Assembly: GCF_008065135.1 (NCBI RefSeq) | Contig: NZ_CP042914.1 | Location: forward strand, 6,925,404 to 6,989,403 | Reading direction: 5' to 3' | Length of the DNA: 64,000 nucleotides | Origin: Roseimaritima ulvae | GTDB lineage: Bacteria; Planctomycetota; Planctomycetia; Pirellulales; Pirellulaceae | Part shown: positions 50,443-59,945 of the stretch, piece after piece | Layout of the letters: the number at the start of each line of letters is the position of its first letter | How positions within the stretch are numbered: position 1 is the stretch's first letter | The notes under the pieces: model-generated | Seen by the model: the letters and a program-made list of their open reading frames with translations, nothing else | Told to the model about the DNA's origin: nothing | The model's database searches: none | Program-made: the position numbers and the translations under genes

Positions 50443-52059
50443 CTAATAAACGTCCCGCACGTAGCGTTTTTCGGCGATCATCTGGTCGACGTATTGCCGG
50501 GTTTCGTTTTCGGACATGCCCGACTCTCTAGCGATGATCTGCTTGAGCGCTCGGTCCACATCGACGGCCATCCGCGAGGCATCGCCGCAGACATAAAAAT
50601 GCGCTCCGGCGTTGATCCACTGCCAGAGTTCGTCGGCCAGCTGATGCATGCGATCCTGGACGTAGATTTTTTGGCTACCGTCACGGCTGAACGCCGTGCT
50701 CACCCGTTCGAGCGCTCCCAAGGATTGATACGCCTGGAGTTCCTGCTGGTAGAGGAAGTCACAGGCTTCGTGCTGGTCTCCGAAGAACAGCCAGTTTTTG
50801 CCGGAGGCTTTGGTGGCCACTCGTTCTTGCAAAAAGGCGATGAAGGGGGCGATTCCCGTGCCGGGGCCGACCATGATCATGGGCGTGTTGGGATCGGCCG
50901 GGACGGTAAAGCCGCCGTGTTGTGGTTGCACAAACACCCGCAGTTTTTCGCCCGGGGCCACGCGCTCGGCGAGCATCGTGCTGGCCGTCCCTTTGCGGAG
51001 CCGACCGTTGCGTTCAAAGGTCACCTTGCCGACCGTCAGATGCACCTGCTGGCCGACTTGCTGCATGCTGCTGGCGATGGAGTACAAGCGAGGGATCAGC
51101 CCTTCCATGGTTTCCATGACCTCGGTGGCCGACACCGTAGCTGGTCCGGCCAATTGCAGGATGTCCAACACGTCGACCCCTTCGGGAACACCTTCTCGCA
51201 GCATCGTCTGCAAATCGGTTTTGGCGACCAGGTCGTCGATGCGCTCGATCAACAGTTCGATCAATTCATCGCTGGGATCCTTCAGGCAACAATCCTCTTG
51301 CAAAGCCGTCAGCAGCGGTTTCTCGTTGCCCAGGGGCGTGCGGACGTTGACGTTGGCATCGGCCGACAACTGCTCCACGATCAACTCCGCTAATTCGCCG
51401 CAGTTGACCGGATAGATGCCCAACGCATCGCCCACTTGGTAGCTCAGCCCCGACCCGGACAGATCGATCGCTACGTGTCGCGTGTCTTTGGCCGAGCCTT
51501 CCTGGTTCAGCGGTCGGGATTCCAGCAGCGTGGCAGGAAACGGATTTTGACGCGACCAAGCCGCGGCGGTGCCGTTGGATTTGGTTGCCGGTGCCCCGCC
51601 CTGCCCTGCCCCGTTGGAGCTGGCCCCATTGGAACCGGCCTCAGCCTGTTCTTCAGCTAACAAAGTTTTCAGCATCTTTTTAGTTTCTTTGCCGCCGGGG
51701 CTGCACAGCGCCAAACTGGATTCCTCGCCCCGCGCCAGCGCTTCGGCGTAGGTCTGGCAGACATAGCCGCAGGAACCGCAGTCCAGTTGGGCCATGGCGG
51801 CCATCAGGCGGCGTTCCAGAGGTTTCCCATCGGCCAATTCCATGCGGTCGACGATCGGCAAGCTGTCGTCGTGCCAGGGAAACGTTTCTTCCTCTTCGGC
51901 CGTTTGCTGCTCGGGCAGTAGACCGGCTGCCGAAGCCTGTTGCAGGGCTGCGTCCGCGCTCGCTCCTTCGATGCCCATCAATCCCGCAAAAAAACCGTTC
52001 AACCAGGCTCGCTGTTCTTCGCTGAACGGAGCCGATTCAGGGATTAGGGTGACACTCAT
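50443..52059 (-). CDS. CysJ-like NADPH flavoreductase with 4Fe-4S module replacing flavodoxin
   Basis: The 538-residue protein opens with a CysJ-type N-terminal helix motif (FSEEQRAWLNGFFAGL). Where CysJ has a flavodoxin domain it has an RnfB-like Fe-S motif with Cys94, 97, 101 and 119 (LDCGSCGYVCQTYAEALARG...CSPGG). The usual FAD domain (RLYSIASSM, GTASTMLAERV) and NADP domain (MIMVGPGTGIAPFIAFLQER, HFYVCGDASRMAVDV) follow. It is the last gene after nirA in the nitrate cluster, so electron supply to nitrite reductase from NADPH is the likely role; this is inference. The ATG at 52059 is preferred over a longer frame. Confidence 0.85.
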   Translation of the reverse strand: MSVTLIPESAPFSEEQRAWLNGFFAGLMGIEGASADAALQQASAAGLLPEQQTAEEEETFPWHDDSLPIVDRMELADGKPLERRLMAAMAQLDCGSCGYVCQTYAEALARGEESSLALCSPGGKETKKMLKTLLAEEQAEAGSNGASSNGAGQGGAPATKSNGTAAAWSRQNPFPATLLESRPLNQEGSAKDTRHVAIDLSGSGLSYQVGDALGIYPVNCGELAELIVEQLSADANVNVRTPLGNEKPLLTALQEDCCLKDPSDELIELLIERIDDLVAKTDLQTMLREGVPEGVDVLDILQLAGPATVSATEVMETMEGLIPRLYSIASSMQQVGQQVHLTVGKVTFERNGRLRKGTASTMLAERVAPGEKLRVFVQPQHGGFTVPADPNTPMIMVGPGTGIAPFIAFLQERVATKASGKNWLFFGDQHEACDFLYQQELQAYQSLGALERVSTAFSRDGSQKIYVQDRMHQLADELWQWINAGAHFYVCGDASRMAVDVDRALKQIIARESGMSENETRQYVDQMIAEKRYVRDVY

Positions 52060-52118
52060 GGTTTTGCTTTTACTCTCGCGATGTGGCGTTAACGTTTTCA
52101 ACTCTGCGGGCACCAACG

Positions 52119-52163
52119 GCCCTCCCCTCGCTGACGCTCGACCCTCCCAGAGGGAGGGTGAAG
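52119..52163. repeat. dispersed GAGGG/CCCTC palindromic repeat, copy 4
   Basis: CCCTCCCCTCGCTGACGCTC is followed by the perfect hairpin ACCCTCCCAGAGGGAGGGT, in the 124-base gap between nirA and the flavoreductase gene. As the only sizeable hairpin inside the nitrate operon it may attenuate or separate expression of the last gene. Confidence 0.8.
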
Positions 52164-52183
52164 TAGGGAAAAAGGTTTCGGGT

Positions 52184-54019
52184 TCAATCGACGGGTTTGC
52201 TCAGCGTCAGGGCCGTCCATTGTTGGTCGCTTTGCGTGGCGGCAAATTCGACGAAGGACTGCTGATCCTGACGGTGTTCCAGGTAGGCTCGCAGGATCGC
52301 ATGCAACAGCGGCAGCACATCGGGCCAGGCCACTGACTCAAACAACCGGCGGCCGATGGCTTGCCGACTGCCCCAGCCTCCGCCCAGGTGCACGTGGTAG
52401 CCATCCACCATGTCCTCGCCCTGTTCGACCTTGCAGCCCTGCAGCCCGATGTCTCCGATGTAGTGCTGCGCACAACTGTTGTGGCAACCGGTCACGTGAA
52501 TATTGATCGGTTGCTCCAGATCAAAGGCGGCCTGCAGCGAGTCCGCGATTTCCATGGCGTGTTGTTTGGTCGGCGCGTTGGCGAACTTGCATCCCGCGCT
52601 GCCGGTGCAGGCGATCAAGCCGGCTTGGAAACTGCTGGCCTGGTAGCCCAAACCCAGATCTTGGATGGCCGCTTTGACCGCCGGAATATCCGCCTCCTGA
52701 ATTCCGGGCAGCAACAGGTTCTGCCACACCGTGGCCCGGATTTGTCCGTTGCCGAAACGCTTGGCGAGCGCCGCGATCCCGCGAGCTTGTTGGCTGGTGA
52801 CGCGTCCCACAGGCAACACCAAGCCGACGTAATACAGGCCCTCTTGAGCTTGCGGATGAAAGCCAATGTGAGCCAGTCGGTCCTCATTGTCCGGAACGAC
52901 AAAGCGATCGCTGGAAACACGCCGCAAGGGCTTGCCCAGTCGCTGTTCGACTTCTTCCAAAAACTTGTCGAAGCCCCAATCGTCCAGCACGTATTTCAGT
53001 CGCGCCAATTTGCGGTCCGTACGATTGCCGGCGACGATAAACACCCGCACGATCGCGGCGGCCACGGCGATACATTCCTCGGGCCGCAGCAGCACGCCGG
53101 TGTAGCGGGCAAAGTCTTGATGCCCGGTAATCCCTCCCAGCGTTAACTGAAAGTACACACCGGCGGGCAACGCATCGTCGGCTTGATCCGCGGTGACTTC
53201 GACTGCGTGAAAACCGATATCGTTGGTATCGTCCAGGGCACTGATCCGCCCGCCCCCGTCGAAGGCGATGTTAAATTTTCGCGGCAAGCCGTACATCTCG
53301 CGGTGGTTCAAGATGTAATGGTGCATGCGTTTGGCTAGCGGAATGGTTTCGATCAATTCCAGCGAATCGATACCGCTGAGCGCGCTGGCTGTGCAGTTGC
53401 GAATATTGTCGGCCCCACTGCCCAGGGGCACGATATCCAGTTCTCGCAGCCCGTACAGGATTTCCATCGCTTGGTCGGCGGGGATTTCACGGAACTGCAA
53501 ATTGCCACGCGTCGTGCAATCCACGAACCCGCCGGCCGAGCGATCGGACAGATCCGCCAAGCCTTCGAATTGCCAGCTGTACAACAACCCGCCGGGGATC
53601 CGCATCCGGCACATGTAGGAATCCTGCGCCGGAGCGACGTAGAACAGTCCCTGCTGTTTGGTCAGAAACACATCGGTGCCTTTGGGAAACTCTCCGGCGT
53701 CGGCGCGGGCCTGGATTTCGTCCCACATATCGAGCGGATTTTTGTCCCGCTTGGCCTGCTCCTCTTTGCTCAACTTGCCGCCGGCCGCTTCGGTAGCCGC
53801 CTGCGCCTGCAGCGCCAAGTCTTCCGGCCCGGCCGCCCGCGGCGCGGTCGCTTCCGCGGCACCGCCGATCCGCACGACACTGCCATTGGCAGCGCCGGGG
53901 GCCTTGCTCAGGACCGGCAAACCGGCGACGGTGCGGGCCACGTCGGCGCCCATCGCCACCCCGCTTAGGTATTGCTTCTGGGCTTCGGAAAACGATGTAA
54001 AGTTCGTCTTTTCGTCCAT
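52184..54019 (-). CDS. nirA: assimilatory (ferredoxin-type) nitrite reductase
   Basis: The 611-residue siroheme/4Fe-4S enzyme reduces nitrite to ammonium with six electrons. The cluster ligands are Cys471, Cys477, Cys512 and Cys516 (CTGSAGCKFA and TGCHNSCAQH). The two ferredoxin-like halves are also visible (FVDCTTRGNLQFREIP, RATVWQNLLLPGI). Residues 30-95 form an extra Ala/Gly/Glu-rich segment, and the N-terminus has FSEAQKQYLSGVAMG, similar to the CysJ-like N-terminus of the protein encoded downstream. No NAD(P)H domain is present, so an external donor is needed. The start lies four bases after the nitrate reductase stop. Confidence 0.93.
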   Translation of the reverse strand: MDEKTNFTSFSEAQKQYLSGVAMGADVARTVAGLPVLSKAPGAANGSVVRIGGAAEATAPRAAGPEDLALQAQAATEAAGGKLSKEEQAKRDKNPLDMWDEIQARADAGEFPKGTDVFLTKQQGLFYVAPAQDSYMCRMRIPGGLLYSWQFEGLADLSDRSAGGFVDCTTRGNLQFREIPADQAMEILYGLRELDIVPLGSGADNIRNCTASALSGIDSLELIETIPLAKRMHHYILNHREMYGLPRKFNIAFDGGGRISALDDTNDIGFHAVEVTADQADDALPAGVYFQLTLGGITGHQDFARYTGVLLRPEECIAVAAAIVRVFIVAGNRTDRKLARLKYVLDDWGFDKFLEEVEQRLGKPLRRVSSDRFVVPDNEDRLAHIGFHPQAQEGLYYVGLVLPVGRVTSQQARGIAALAKRFGNGQIRATVWQNLLLPGIQEADIPAVKAAIQDLGLGYQASSFQAGLIACTGSAGCKFANAPTKQHAMEIADSLQAAFDLEQPINIHVTGCHNSCAQHYIGDIGLQGCKVEQGEDMVDGYHVHLGGGWGSRQAIGRRLFESVAWPDVLPLLHAILRAYLEHRQDQQSFVEFAATQSDQQWTALTLSKPVD

Positions 54020-54023
54020 ACAA

Positions 54024-56318
54024 TTAGGTCTCGCACGATTCCGCTGCGGCGGGTTGGAGGCTCACCGCACAGTCTTTGTAGCTGGGTTGTTTGCTGTAAG
54101 GATCGAAGTGCCGCAGCGTCAATTGGTTGGTGACTTCGTAATGCATCGGCATGAAGGCTTGTCCGCGAGCGACGGTGGGGGTCACAAAGGCGGTCACCGT
54201 GACGCGGCCGCGGCGGGAAGCCACCGCGACTTGGTCGCCGTGCTGGATGTTTAAACGCCCCGCATCGTAGGGATGGATTTCCACGTACGGTTGCTGGGGG
54301 TACAGTTTCCGCAGGACCGGACTTTTGCTGGTCCGCGTCTGCGTGTGCCACTGGCTGACGGTGCCGCGGCCGGTCAGCAGAAAGAAGGGAAAATACTCGT
54401 CGGGCCGTTCGGGCAACGGGGTCAGATCATCGACGATCAAGCGTGCCCGCCCATCGGGATGGGCGAAGTGGCCGTCTGCGAACAACCGCCGCTGGGTGGC
54501 CGGCGGACCGTCCGCCGCGCTATCGGCACTCCACGGCCACTGGATGCCGCGCTGTCGATCGATGTGCTGAAAGTCTTCGATGCCCGTGATGTCGCACCAC
54601 GTGCCGGCGCTGGCCGCCTGCATGATCCGGAACACGGCTTGCGGGTCCGTCCACTGCGAAAACATTTCGCCGACGCCCCAGTAGTGAGCGATGGCACGAA
54701 AGATCTGAAAATCCGCTAGCGCCTGCCCCGGGGCTTTCTTGACCCGCTTATGCAGCATGTACCGCCGTTCGCTGTTGATGAACGTGCCTTCTTTCTCTCC
54801 CCAACCGGCAGCCGGCAGCAACAGATCGGCATGACGAGCCGTTTCGGTGCTGTGGTACATGTCCTGCACGACCAGAAAGTCGAGCCGGTCGAGCAGTTCG
54901 CGAGCGTCGCCCTGCTCGATCCAGCTGTGCGCCGGATTGGTGGCCACCACCCACAAGCCACGGATCTCGCCCTTACGGACGCCTTCCATGATGCGGTCAT
55001 AACTCCAGCCGTTCTGCTGGGGGATCAACTGCGGATCGATGTTCAGGCAGTCAGCGATTTTCTGTCGATGCTGCGGATCCTCGAAGCGATGGTGCCCAAA
55101 CAAATTGGTGGTGTTGCTCCACAGCCGCGAGCCCATGGCGTTACATTGTCCGGTCACGCTGTTGGCCCCAGTGCCGGGACGGCCGATGTTGCCGGTCAGC
55201 AGCGCGATATTAATAATCGCCTGAGCGGTGCGGGTGCCTTCGTAGCTTTGGTTGACACCCATCGTCCACCACAAACTGGCGGCTCCGGCGCGACCGATGG
55301 TTTCCGCCGCGCGACGGATCTCCGCGGCCGAGATGCCCGTCTGGTCGGCCACCGCGTCGGGCGTGAAGGCGGCCACGTGCTGGCGAAGTTGCTCATAGCC
55401 GCTGGTATGTTCGGCGACAAACTGCTGGTCGACCAAACCGGCCACGATGATGTGTTGCGTGATCGCATACAGCAGCGCCAAATCGCTTTTCGGCAACAGC
55501 TGCAGGTGCTGCGTGGCGGCCATCGCTGTTTCCGTCCGCCGCGGGTCGAGCACAATGATCTGGGGTTGGTTGCGGTTGCGGAGCACCCGTTCCCACAAAA
55601 TCGGATGGCCCACGCACAGATTGCTGCCCACAAACACCAGACAGTCACTGGCTTCGAAATCTTCATAGGTGTACGGCGGCGCGTCGAAGCCAAACGATTC
55701 TTTGTAAGCCGTTACGGCGGTGGCCATACACTGCCGGGTATTCCCGTCACCATGCAGCATGCCCATGCCGAACTTGGCCAGCGCTCCCAGAAACGCCATC
55801 TCCTCGCAAGCGATCTGGCCGGTGCTTAAAAACGCAACCGAATCCTTGCCGTGGGTTTTCTGAATGCCTTTGAAACGTGAGGTGAAGAACTGCAGGGCTC
55901 GATCCCATGACACTTCACGGGTTTGCCCATCCAGGCCACGCAGCAGCGGTACGGTCGCGCGATCGCTGGATTCCAGCACCCGCAACGCTTCCCAGCCTTT
56001 GGGACAAGCCATGCCCATGTTGACCGGATACTTGGTTTCCGGGGTCAGCCCCACCGCTTCGCCATCCTTCATGTGCACACGCAAGCCACACCCGGTGCTG
56101 CAGTACCCACAGACCGCGGTGGTCGTGGCGTCGGGTTGCATCGAGTCCGGCGTCATGCCCAGACCATGCTGGCCGGGCCGCAGCAGCAATTCGCGGGTCA
56201 TCGCTCCGTCGCGAGCCTGCAACCATTGCGGCAGGGCAAAGCGTTTGGCTGCAGGTGCGGCGGCGGCGTGGGGTGGGTCGTGGCGTACCGTTTCTGGGGA
56301 CACAGGCGTTTCGCTCAT
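54024..56318 (-). CDS. narB: assimilatory nitrate reductase, molybdopterin catalytic subunit
   Basis: The 764-residue enzyme of the bis-MGD molybdoprotein family reduces nitrate to nitrite. It has an N-terminal 4Fe-4S site (Cys70, 73, 77, 105 in [11 protein letters not shown]...MACPKGW), the NarB/NasA-type [11 protein letters not shown] and [13 protein letters not shown] regions, and a C-terminal molybdopterin dinucleotide-binding domain ([18 protein letters not shown]). No twin-arginine signal is present in the first 60 residues, so it should be cytoplasmic. There is no C-terminal BFD-type Fe-S or flavin domain. The ATG at 56318 overlaps the stop of the DmsBC-fusion gene (ATGA), so the two are translationally coupled and probably form a complex. 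Confidence 0.92.
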   Translation of the reverse strand: MSETPVSPETVRHDPPHAAAAPAAKRFALPQWLQARDGAMTRELLLRPGQHGLGMTPDSMQPDATTTAVCGYCSTGCGLRVHMKDGEAVGLTPETKYPVNMGMACPKGWEALRVLESSDRATVPLLRGLDGQTREVSWDRALQFFTSRFKGIQKTHGKDSVAFLSTGQIACEEMAFLGALAKFGMGMLHGDGNTRQCMATAVTAYKESFGFDAPPYTYEDFEASDCLVFVGSNLCVGHPILWERVLRNRNQPQIIVLDPRRTETAMAATQHLQLLPKSDLALLYAITQHIIVAGLVDQQFVAEHTSGYEQLRQHVAAFTPDAVADQTGISAAEIRRAAETIGRAGAASLWWTMGVNQSYEGTRTAQAIINIALLTGNIGRPGTGANSVTGQCNAMGSRLWSNTTNLFGHHRFEDPQHRQKIADCLNIDPQLIPQQNGWSYDRIMEGVRKGEIRGLWVVATNPAHSWIEQGDARELLDRLDFLVVQDMYHSTETARHADLLLPAAGWGEKEGTFINSERRYMLHKRVKKAPGQALADFQIFRAIAHYWGVGEMFSQWTDPQAVFRIMQAASAGTWCDITGIEDFQHIDRQRGIQWPWSADSAADGPPATQRRLFADGHFAHPDGRARLIVDDLTPLPERPDEYFPFFLLTGRGTVSQWHTQTRTSKSPVLRKLYPQQPYVEIHPYDAGRLNIQHGDQVAVASRRGRVTVTAFVTPTVARGQAFMPMHYEVTNQLTLRHFDPYSKQPSYKDCAVSLQPAAAESCET

Positions 56319-58051
56319 CGTAGGGTTCCCGGCATCCGGTCGTAGACGACACTGCTGAAATACAGGATTCGCTCCGCCAACTCGCCACCGCTGATCAATC
56401 CCGCCGCCAGGACCGCCGTGGCACAGCCGCCCGCCGGTGACCACAGTCCGACCGCACAGGCGGAACTTAACAACACGGCGCCCAGCGACCCGGCAATCAA
56501 GCGTTGACGTGCCAAGGCGGACAAATCGCGACGGACCAGTTTTTGGCAGCGTCGGTCGAAGGCATCTTTCGGCGACGCGGCACCCAGCTGAATTTTCCAT
56601 TCCCAGACCAGCTTGGCGGCCAGTCCCAACAGCCCTAGCAAGCCCAGGGCGAGCGTCCAGACGGGCGGTTGCTCGGTGCCCCACAACACGGCCACGGTCC
56701 AAGCCGCACCGGCCACCGCGGCAGTCCCAAAGAACCGTCCGGCGGTTCGCGGCATCCGCCACAACCGTCGCTTAGTGACGATGTAAATCATGGCGCTGCT
56801 GTACAACCCCGCGGCCCCCAACAGCAGTGTGGCGGCCAAGGTCACGGGCACCGCCCAAGCGGGAATCCATTCGCTGATTCCCTCCGGCAAATAACCGGCT
56901 AGCGACGGCAACCACAATAGCGCGGCAGCCAGCGATAACGCCCCCATATATTTTCCCAACACGATCGCTTCACGGCTGAGCCAACTGGTGCGCAAGCCGA
57001 GAAACACTCGCCACGCCCGTCGCGGCTGGCCCAGATGCAGCGGAGCCACGTTTAACCCCGCTCCGCCGATCAACAGCGCCGCCGTCACGGTCCAGCGGGT
57101 CGCGGCAGACGGCATTCCCTCGCCGACCATCCACATGCCCGCCGCGATCAGTCGCTCGCAGACCAACATGCCCACCGATATTTGGGTGGCAACCAGCATC
57201 ACCGCCAGCGGCCAGTGACTTTCCGCCACCGGGTCGATCGACTCATCCTGAGCCATCGATGTGGAAAATACGCGTTCGCGCGATTGGTAGACCGTGGTTG
57301 GGCGGGTCAGCGAAGACAGCGGCGCGCCGGGCGCCAACCGCGCGGCGTCCTGTTGTGAGTCGACCTGCTGCGGGTCGTCCTGTTGCGCGTCGGCGGGAGC
57401 CACCGCGGACTGATCGACGATGCGGATTTTGATGGCCTGGTTGGGGCAGGACTGCACGCACGCCGGGGCTTCGCCCACGCTCAGCCGTTGCTGGCACATA
57501 TCACACTTGCGGACAATCCCCAGTCGCTCGCTGTACTGCGGGACTTCGTAGGGACACATCATCGTGCAGTATTTGCAACCGATACACTGATCGTCCAGAT
57601 GTTTGACGATGCCCGTTTGTGGATCTTTGTCATAGGCCTTGACCGGGCAACCGCTCAGGCAGCCCGGGTCCTCGCAGTGGTGGCATGCCGTGGTGACGTG
57701 CTGCAATACAGGCAGCTCGGCCGGCGCTTCATGCACCACCGTTCCGACACGTCGCCACGCTTCGTCGTCTTCCAATCCATTCAACGAATGGCATGCCACC
57801 ACGCAAGCTTTACATCCACTGCAGGCATCCAGATCCACTTCAAAAGCATATTGCTGGCCCGCGGCCGGTGGCGTGGCGGGCAGCAATTGACGGTAATAAG
57901 CCGCTTGATCGGGCACCGCCGCAGCCGCTTCCAACTGTCCCGCTTCGTGCAGCCCACTGAACTGCTCGACCGCCGTCAGCTCCTGCTGTTGCTCCAGCAA
58001 CTGGCGGACGAAGTCCGAAGAGGGCTGCGACTTGGGCAATGCGATCGACAT
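56315..58051 (-). CDS. DmsB-DmsC fusion: four-cluster ferredoxin joined to membrane anchor
   Basis: Residues 70-245 of this 578-residue protein are a DmsB-type ferredoxin with four cysteine groups ([43 protein letters not shown]...CVQSCP). After a glutamine-rich linker, residues about 290-578 form an eight-helix DmsC-like quinol-binding anchor ([40 protein letters not shown]). In DMSO reductase these are separate subunits; here they are one chain. Position between nrtD and narB, with a four-base overlap with narB, suggests that it passes electrons from the quinol pool to nitrate reductase. The direction and quinone specificity are inferred. Confidence 0.88.
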   Translation of the reverse strand: MSIALPKSQPSSDFVRQLLEQQQELTAVEQFSGLHEAGQLEAAAAVPDQAAYYRQLLPATPPAAGQQYAFEVDLDACSGCKACVVACHSLNGLEDDEAWRRVGTVVHEAPAELPVLQHVTTACHHCEDPGCLSGCPVKAYDKDPQTGIVKHLDDQCIGCKYCTMMCPYEVPQYSERLGIVRKCDMCQQRLSVGEAPACVQSCPNQAIKIRIVDQSAVAPADAQQDDPQQVDSQQDAARLAPGAPLSSLTRPTTVYQSRERVFSTSMAQDESIDPVAESHWPLAVMLVATQISVGMLVCERLIAAGMWMVGEGMPSAATRWTVTAALLIGGAGLNVAPLHLGQPRRAWRVFLGLRTSWLSREAIVLGKYMGALSLAAALLWLPSLAGYLPEGISEWIPAWAVPVTLAATLLLGAAGLYSSAMIYIVTKRRLWRMPRTAGRFFGTAAVAGAAWTVAVLWGTEQPPVWTLALGLLGLLGLAAKLVWEWKIQLGAASPKDAFDRRCQKLVRRDLSALARQRLIAGSLGAVLLSSACAVGLWSPAGGCATAVLAAGLISGGELAERILYFSSVVYDRMPGTLR

Positions 58052-58078
58052 AAATCAAACAGTACAGAAAAAGGCGTC

Positions 58079-58107
58079 TCAAACTTCAAACTTCAAACTT
58101 AAAACTT
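58079..58107. repeat. short tandem AAACTTC repeat
   Basis: Three consecutive AAACTTC-type heptamers (CAAACTTCAAACTTCAAACTT) lie in the 63-base gap between nrtD and the DmsBC-fusion gene, on an otherwise GC-rich background. They overlap no start or stop codon and are probably neutral. Confidence 0.6.
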
Positions 58108-58114
58108 CCTCCCG

Positions 58115-58912
58115 CTACCCCGCCACAGCCGCTTTCTTGTGATCCTGTTCGGCCAGAAACTCCAACAACTTCTCGCGGTATTCGTAATACTCGGGGTGTT
58201 CCAACACGGCTTCACGAACGCGAGGCCGCTCGAAGGGAATATCGAAAATGGCTCCCACCCGGGCGCGCGGTCCGTTGGTCATCATCACCACGCGGTCGCT
58301 CATAAACAGCGCTTCGTCGACGTCGTGCGAGATCATCATCGTGGTCACGCCTTCTTTAACCAGAATGTCCAACAGGATTTCCTGCAGTTCCATGCGGGTT
58401 AGGGAATCCAGCATGCCGAAGGGTTCGTCCAGCAACAGCATGTTGGGTTTGAGCGCAAAGGCCCGGGCGATACCAACGCGCTGCTGCATGCCCTGGCTCA
58501 GATCCGAGGCCCGTTTGTAGAGGCTGTCGCCCAACCCAACCAGCGTCAGGTAGTAGACCACCAAGTCGTGTCGATCGATCTTCGAGGCATGCGCGTAGAC
58601 CTGTTTGACGCCCAACATGACGTTTTCATAAGCCGTCATCCAAGGCATCAGGCAAGGCGATTGAAAGACGATTCCGCGGTCCGGTCCAGGGCCATCGATT
58701 TCGTGGTTAGCAACCACGATCCCACCGGTGGTGATTTCATTTAGCCCGGCGATCATCATCAACACGGTGCTCTTGCCGCAACCGCTGTGACCCAGCAGTG
58801 ATACGTAGTCTCCCTGACGCATTTCCAGGTTAAAGTCTTCGACAATGACCGCCGGACCCTTTTGCGTGTCGTAGGTCTTGCCGAGCTTAAAGCACTCAAC
58901 GTATCCGCCCAT
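58115..58912 (-). CDS. nrtD: nitrate ABC transporter ATP-binding protein NrtD
   Basis: The 265-residue ATPase has Walker A LLGHSGCGKSTVL, the Q-loop region IVFQSPCLMPWMTAYENV, signature LSQGMQQRVGIARA, Walker B MLLLDEPFGMLDSLTR and the switch histidine ISHDVDEA. The EIDGPGPDRGIVFQ and PWMTAYENV segments are typical of nitrate/taurine-type (NrtD/SsuB) ATPases. It pairs with the second ATPase encoded directly upstream (58970-59920), as in cyanobacterial NrtABCD. It acts at the cytoplasmic face of the inner membrane. Confidence 0.92.
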   Translation of the reverse strand: MGGYVECFKLGKTYDTQKGPAVIVEDFNLEMRQGDYVSLLGHSGCGKSTVLMMIAGLNEITTGGIVVANHEIDGPGPDRGIVFQSPCLMPWMTAYENVMLGVKQVYAHASKIDRHDLVVYYLTLVGLGDSLYKRASDLSQGMQQRVGIARAFALKPNMLLLDEPFGMLDSLTRMELQEILLDILVKEGVTTMMISHDVDEALFMSDRVVMMTNGPRARVGAIFDIPFERPRVREAVLEHPEYYEYREKLLEFLAEQDHKKAAVAG

Positions 58913-58969
58913 GTTTGCCTGTATTGTTTTGTGAGTTGCTGCGTGAAAGAGGGGAGCCTGCGAGCAGGT

Positions 58970-59920
58970 TTAAATGGTGGAATTCATGATCGCCTTGCGG
59001 GGCAGTTTGAGACTTTGCGGGCGGATGTCGGGCAGGCGGATGGCGGGCGCGTCGCTGCCCGCCGCCTGCTTGTCGCGAGCCGCTTGCCGCACGTCGACCA
59101 GGTATTTGGTGACGGCGTTGCGGAGCGATTTAAATTCTTCCTGGTGATTTAGTTCCGTCCGCACTCGCGGCCGTGGCAACCCCACGTCAAAGATCGGGCC
59201 CAGCGATGCATTGGGACCGGGATTCAGCGGCACGATCCGATCGGCGACCAAAATCGCTTCGTCCACATCGTTGGTGATCATCACACAGGTCTGACGTTCT
59301 TCTTCCCAGATCTTGAGGATCTCTTCCTGCAACTGTCCGCGAGTCAACGCGTCCAGCGCGGATAACGGTTCGTCCAACAGCAACACATCGGGTTTCATCG
59401 CTAGCGTCCTGGCCAACGAGGTGCGTTGCCGCATTCCGCCGGACAATTCATGCGGTCGCCGATGCGCGGCGTGAGACAGTCCAACCATTTCGATAAAGCG
59501 TTCCACATGATCGCGTCGTTCACCGCGACTCCAGTTGCGGAACACCCGGTTCACCGACAGCGCGATATTGGCTCGCACCGTTAACCACGGCAACAGCGAA
59601 TAGTTTTGAAACACCAACCCGCGATCGGGACTGGGACCACTGATCGGTTTGCCGCGCATCGTGATCAGCCCCCGATCGGGCTCGACCAGGCCGGCCAACA
59701 ACTGCGCAAAAGTGGTTTTGCCGCTGCCCGAGAATCCGACCACGGCCAGAAATTCGCCTTCGCGAATCTCCAGATCGATGTCGTGCAACACGTCGGTGCG
59801 GGTCACGCCGCTGCCGTAGCTTTTTGATACCGCACGCATTGCGATCAGCGGTTCCGCCGGCGAGGACGATGGCTGGACGGCTGCCTCTGCGACACGCGGT
59901 TCGGTGATGGTGGCTGTCAT
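58970..59920 (-). CDS. nrtC: nitrate ABC transporter ATP-binding protein NrtC, without regulatory domain
   Basis: The 316-residue ATPase has an extended N-terminus, Walker A VVGFSGSGKTTFA, LVFQNYSLLPWLTVRANI, signature LSGGMRQRTSLARTLA, Walker B VLLLDEPLSALDALTR and ITNDVDEAIL. The usual switch histidine position is Asn here (TNDVDEA), so ATP turnover may rely on NrtD. Cyanobacterial NrtC carries a long NrtA-like C-terminal regulatory domain; this protein instead ends in a short basic tail (RQAARDKQAAGSDAPAIRLP). It lies between nrtB (25-base gap) and nrtD (57-base gap). Confidence 0.88.
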   Translation of the reverse strand: MTATITEPRVAEAAVQPSSSPAEPLIAMRAVSKSYGSGVTRTDVLHDIDLEIREGEFLAVVGFSGSGKTTFAQLLAGLVEPDRGLITMRGKPISGPSPDRGLVFQNYSLLPWLTVRANIALSVNRVFRNWSRGERRDHVERFIEMVGLSHAAHRRPHELSGGMRQRTSLARTLAMKPDVLLLDEPLSALDALTRGQLQEEILKIWEEERQTCVMITNDVDEAILVADRIVPLNPGPNASLGPIFDVGLPRPRVRTELNHQEEFKSLRNAVTKYLVDVRQAARDKQAAGSDAPAIRLPDIRPQSLKLPRKAIMNSTI

Positions 59921-59945
59921 CAGGAAGTTCCCAACACAAAAGTGA

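Noticed and set aside
50443-52059. Sulfite reductase flavoprotein CysJ
   Set aside because: The flavodoxin domain is absent, and the partner gene is a nitrite reductase within a nitrate operon.
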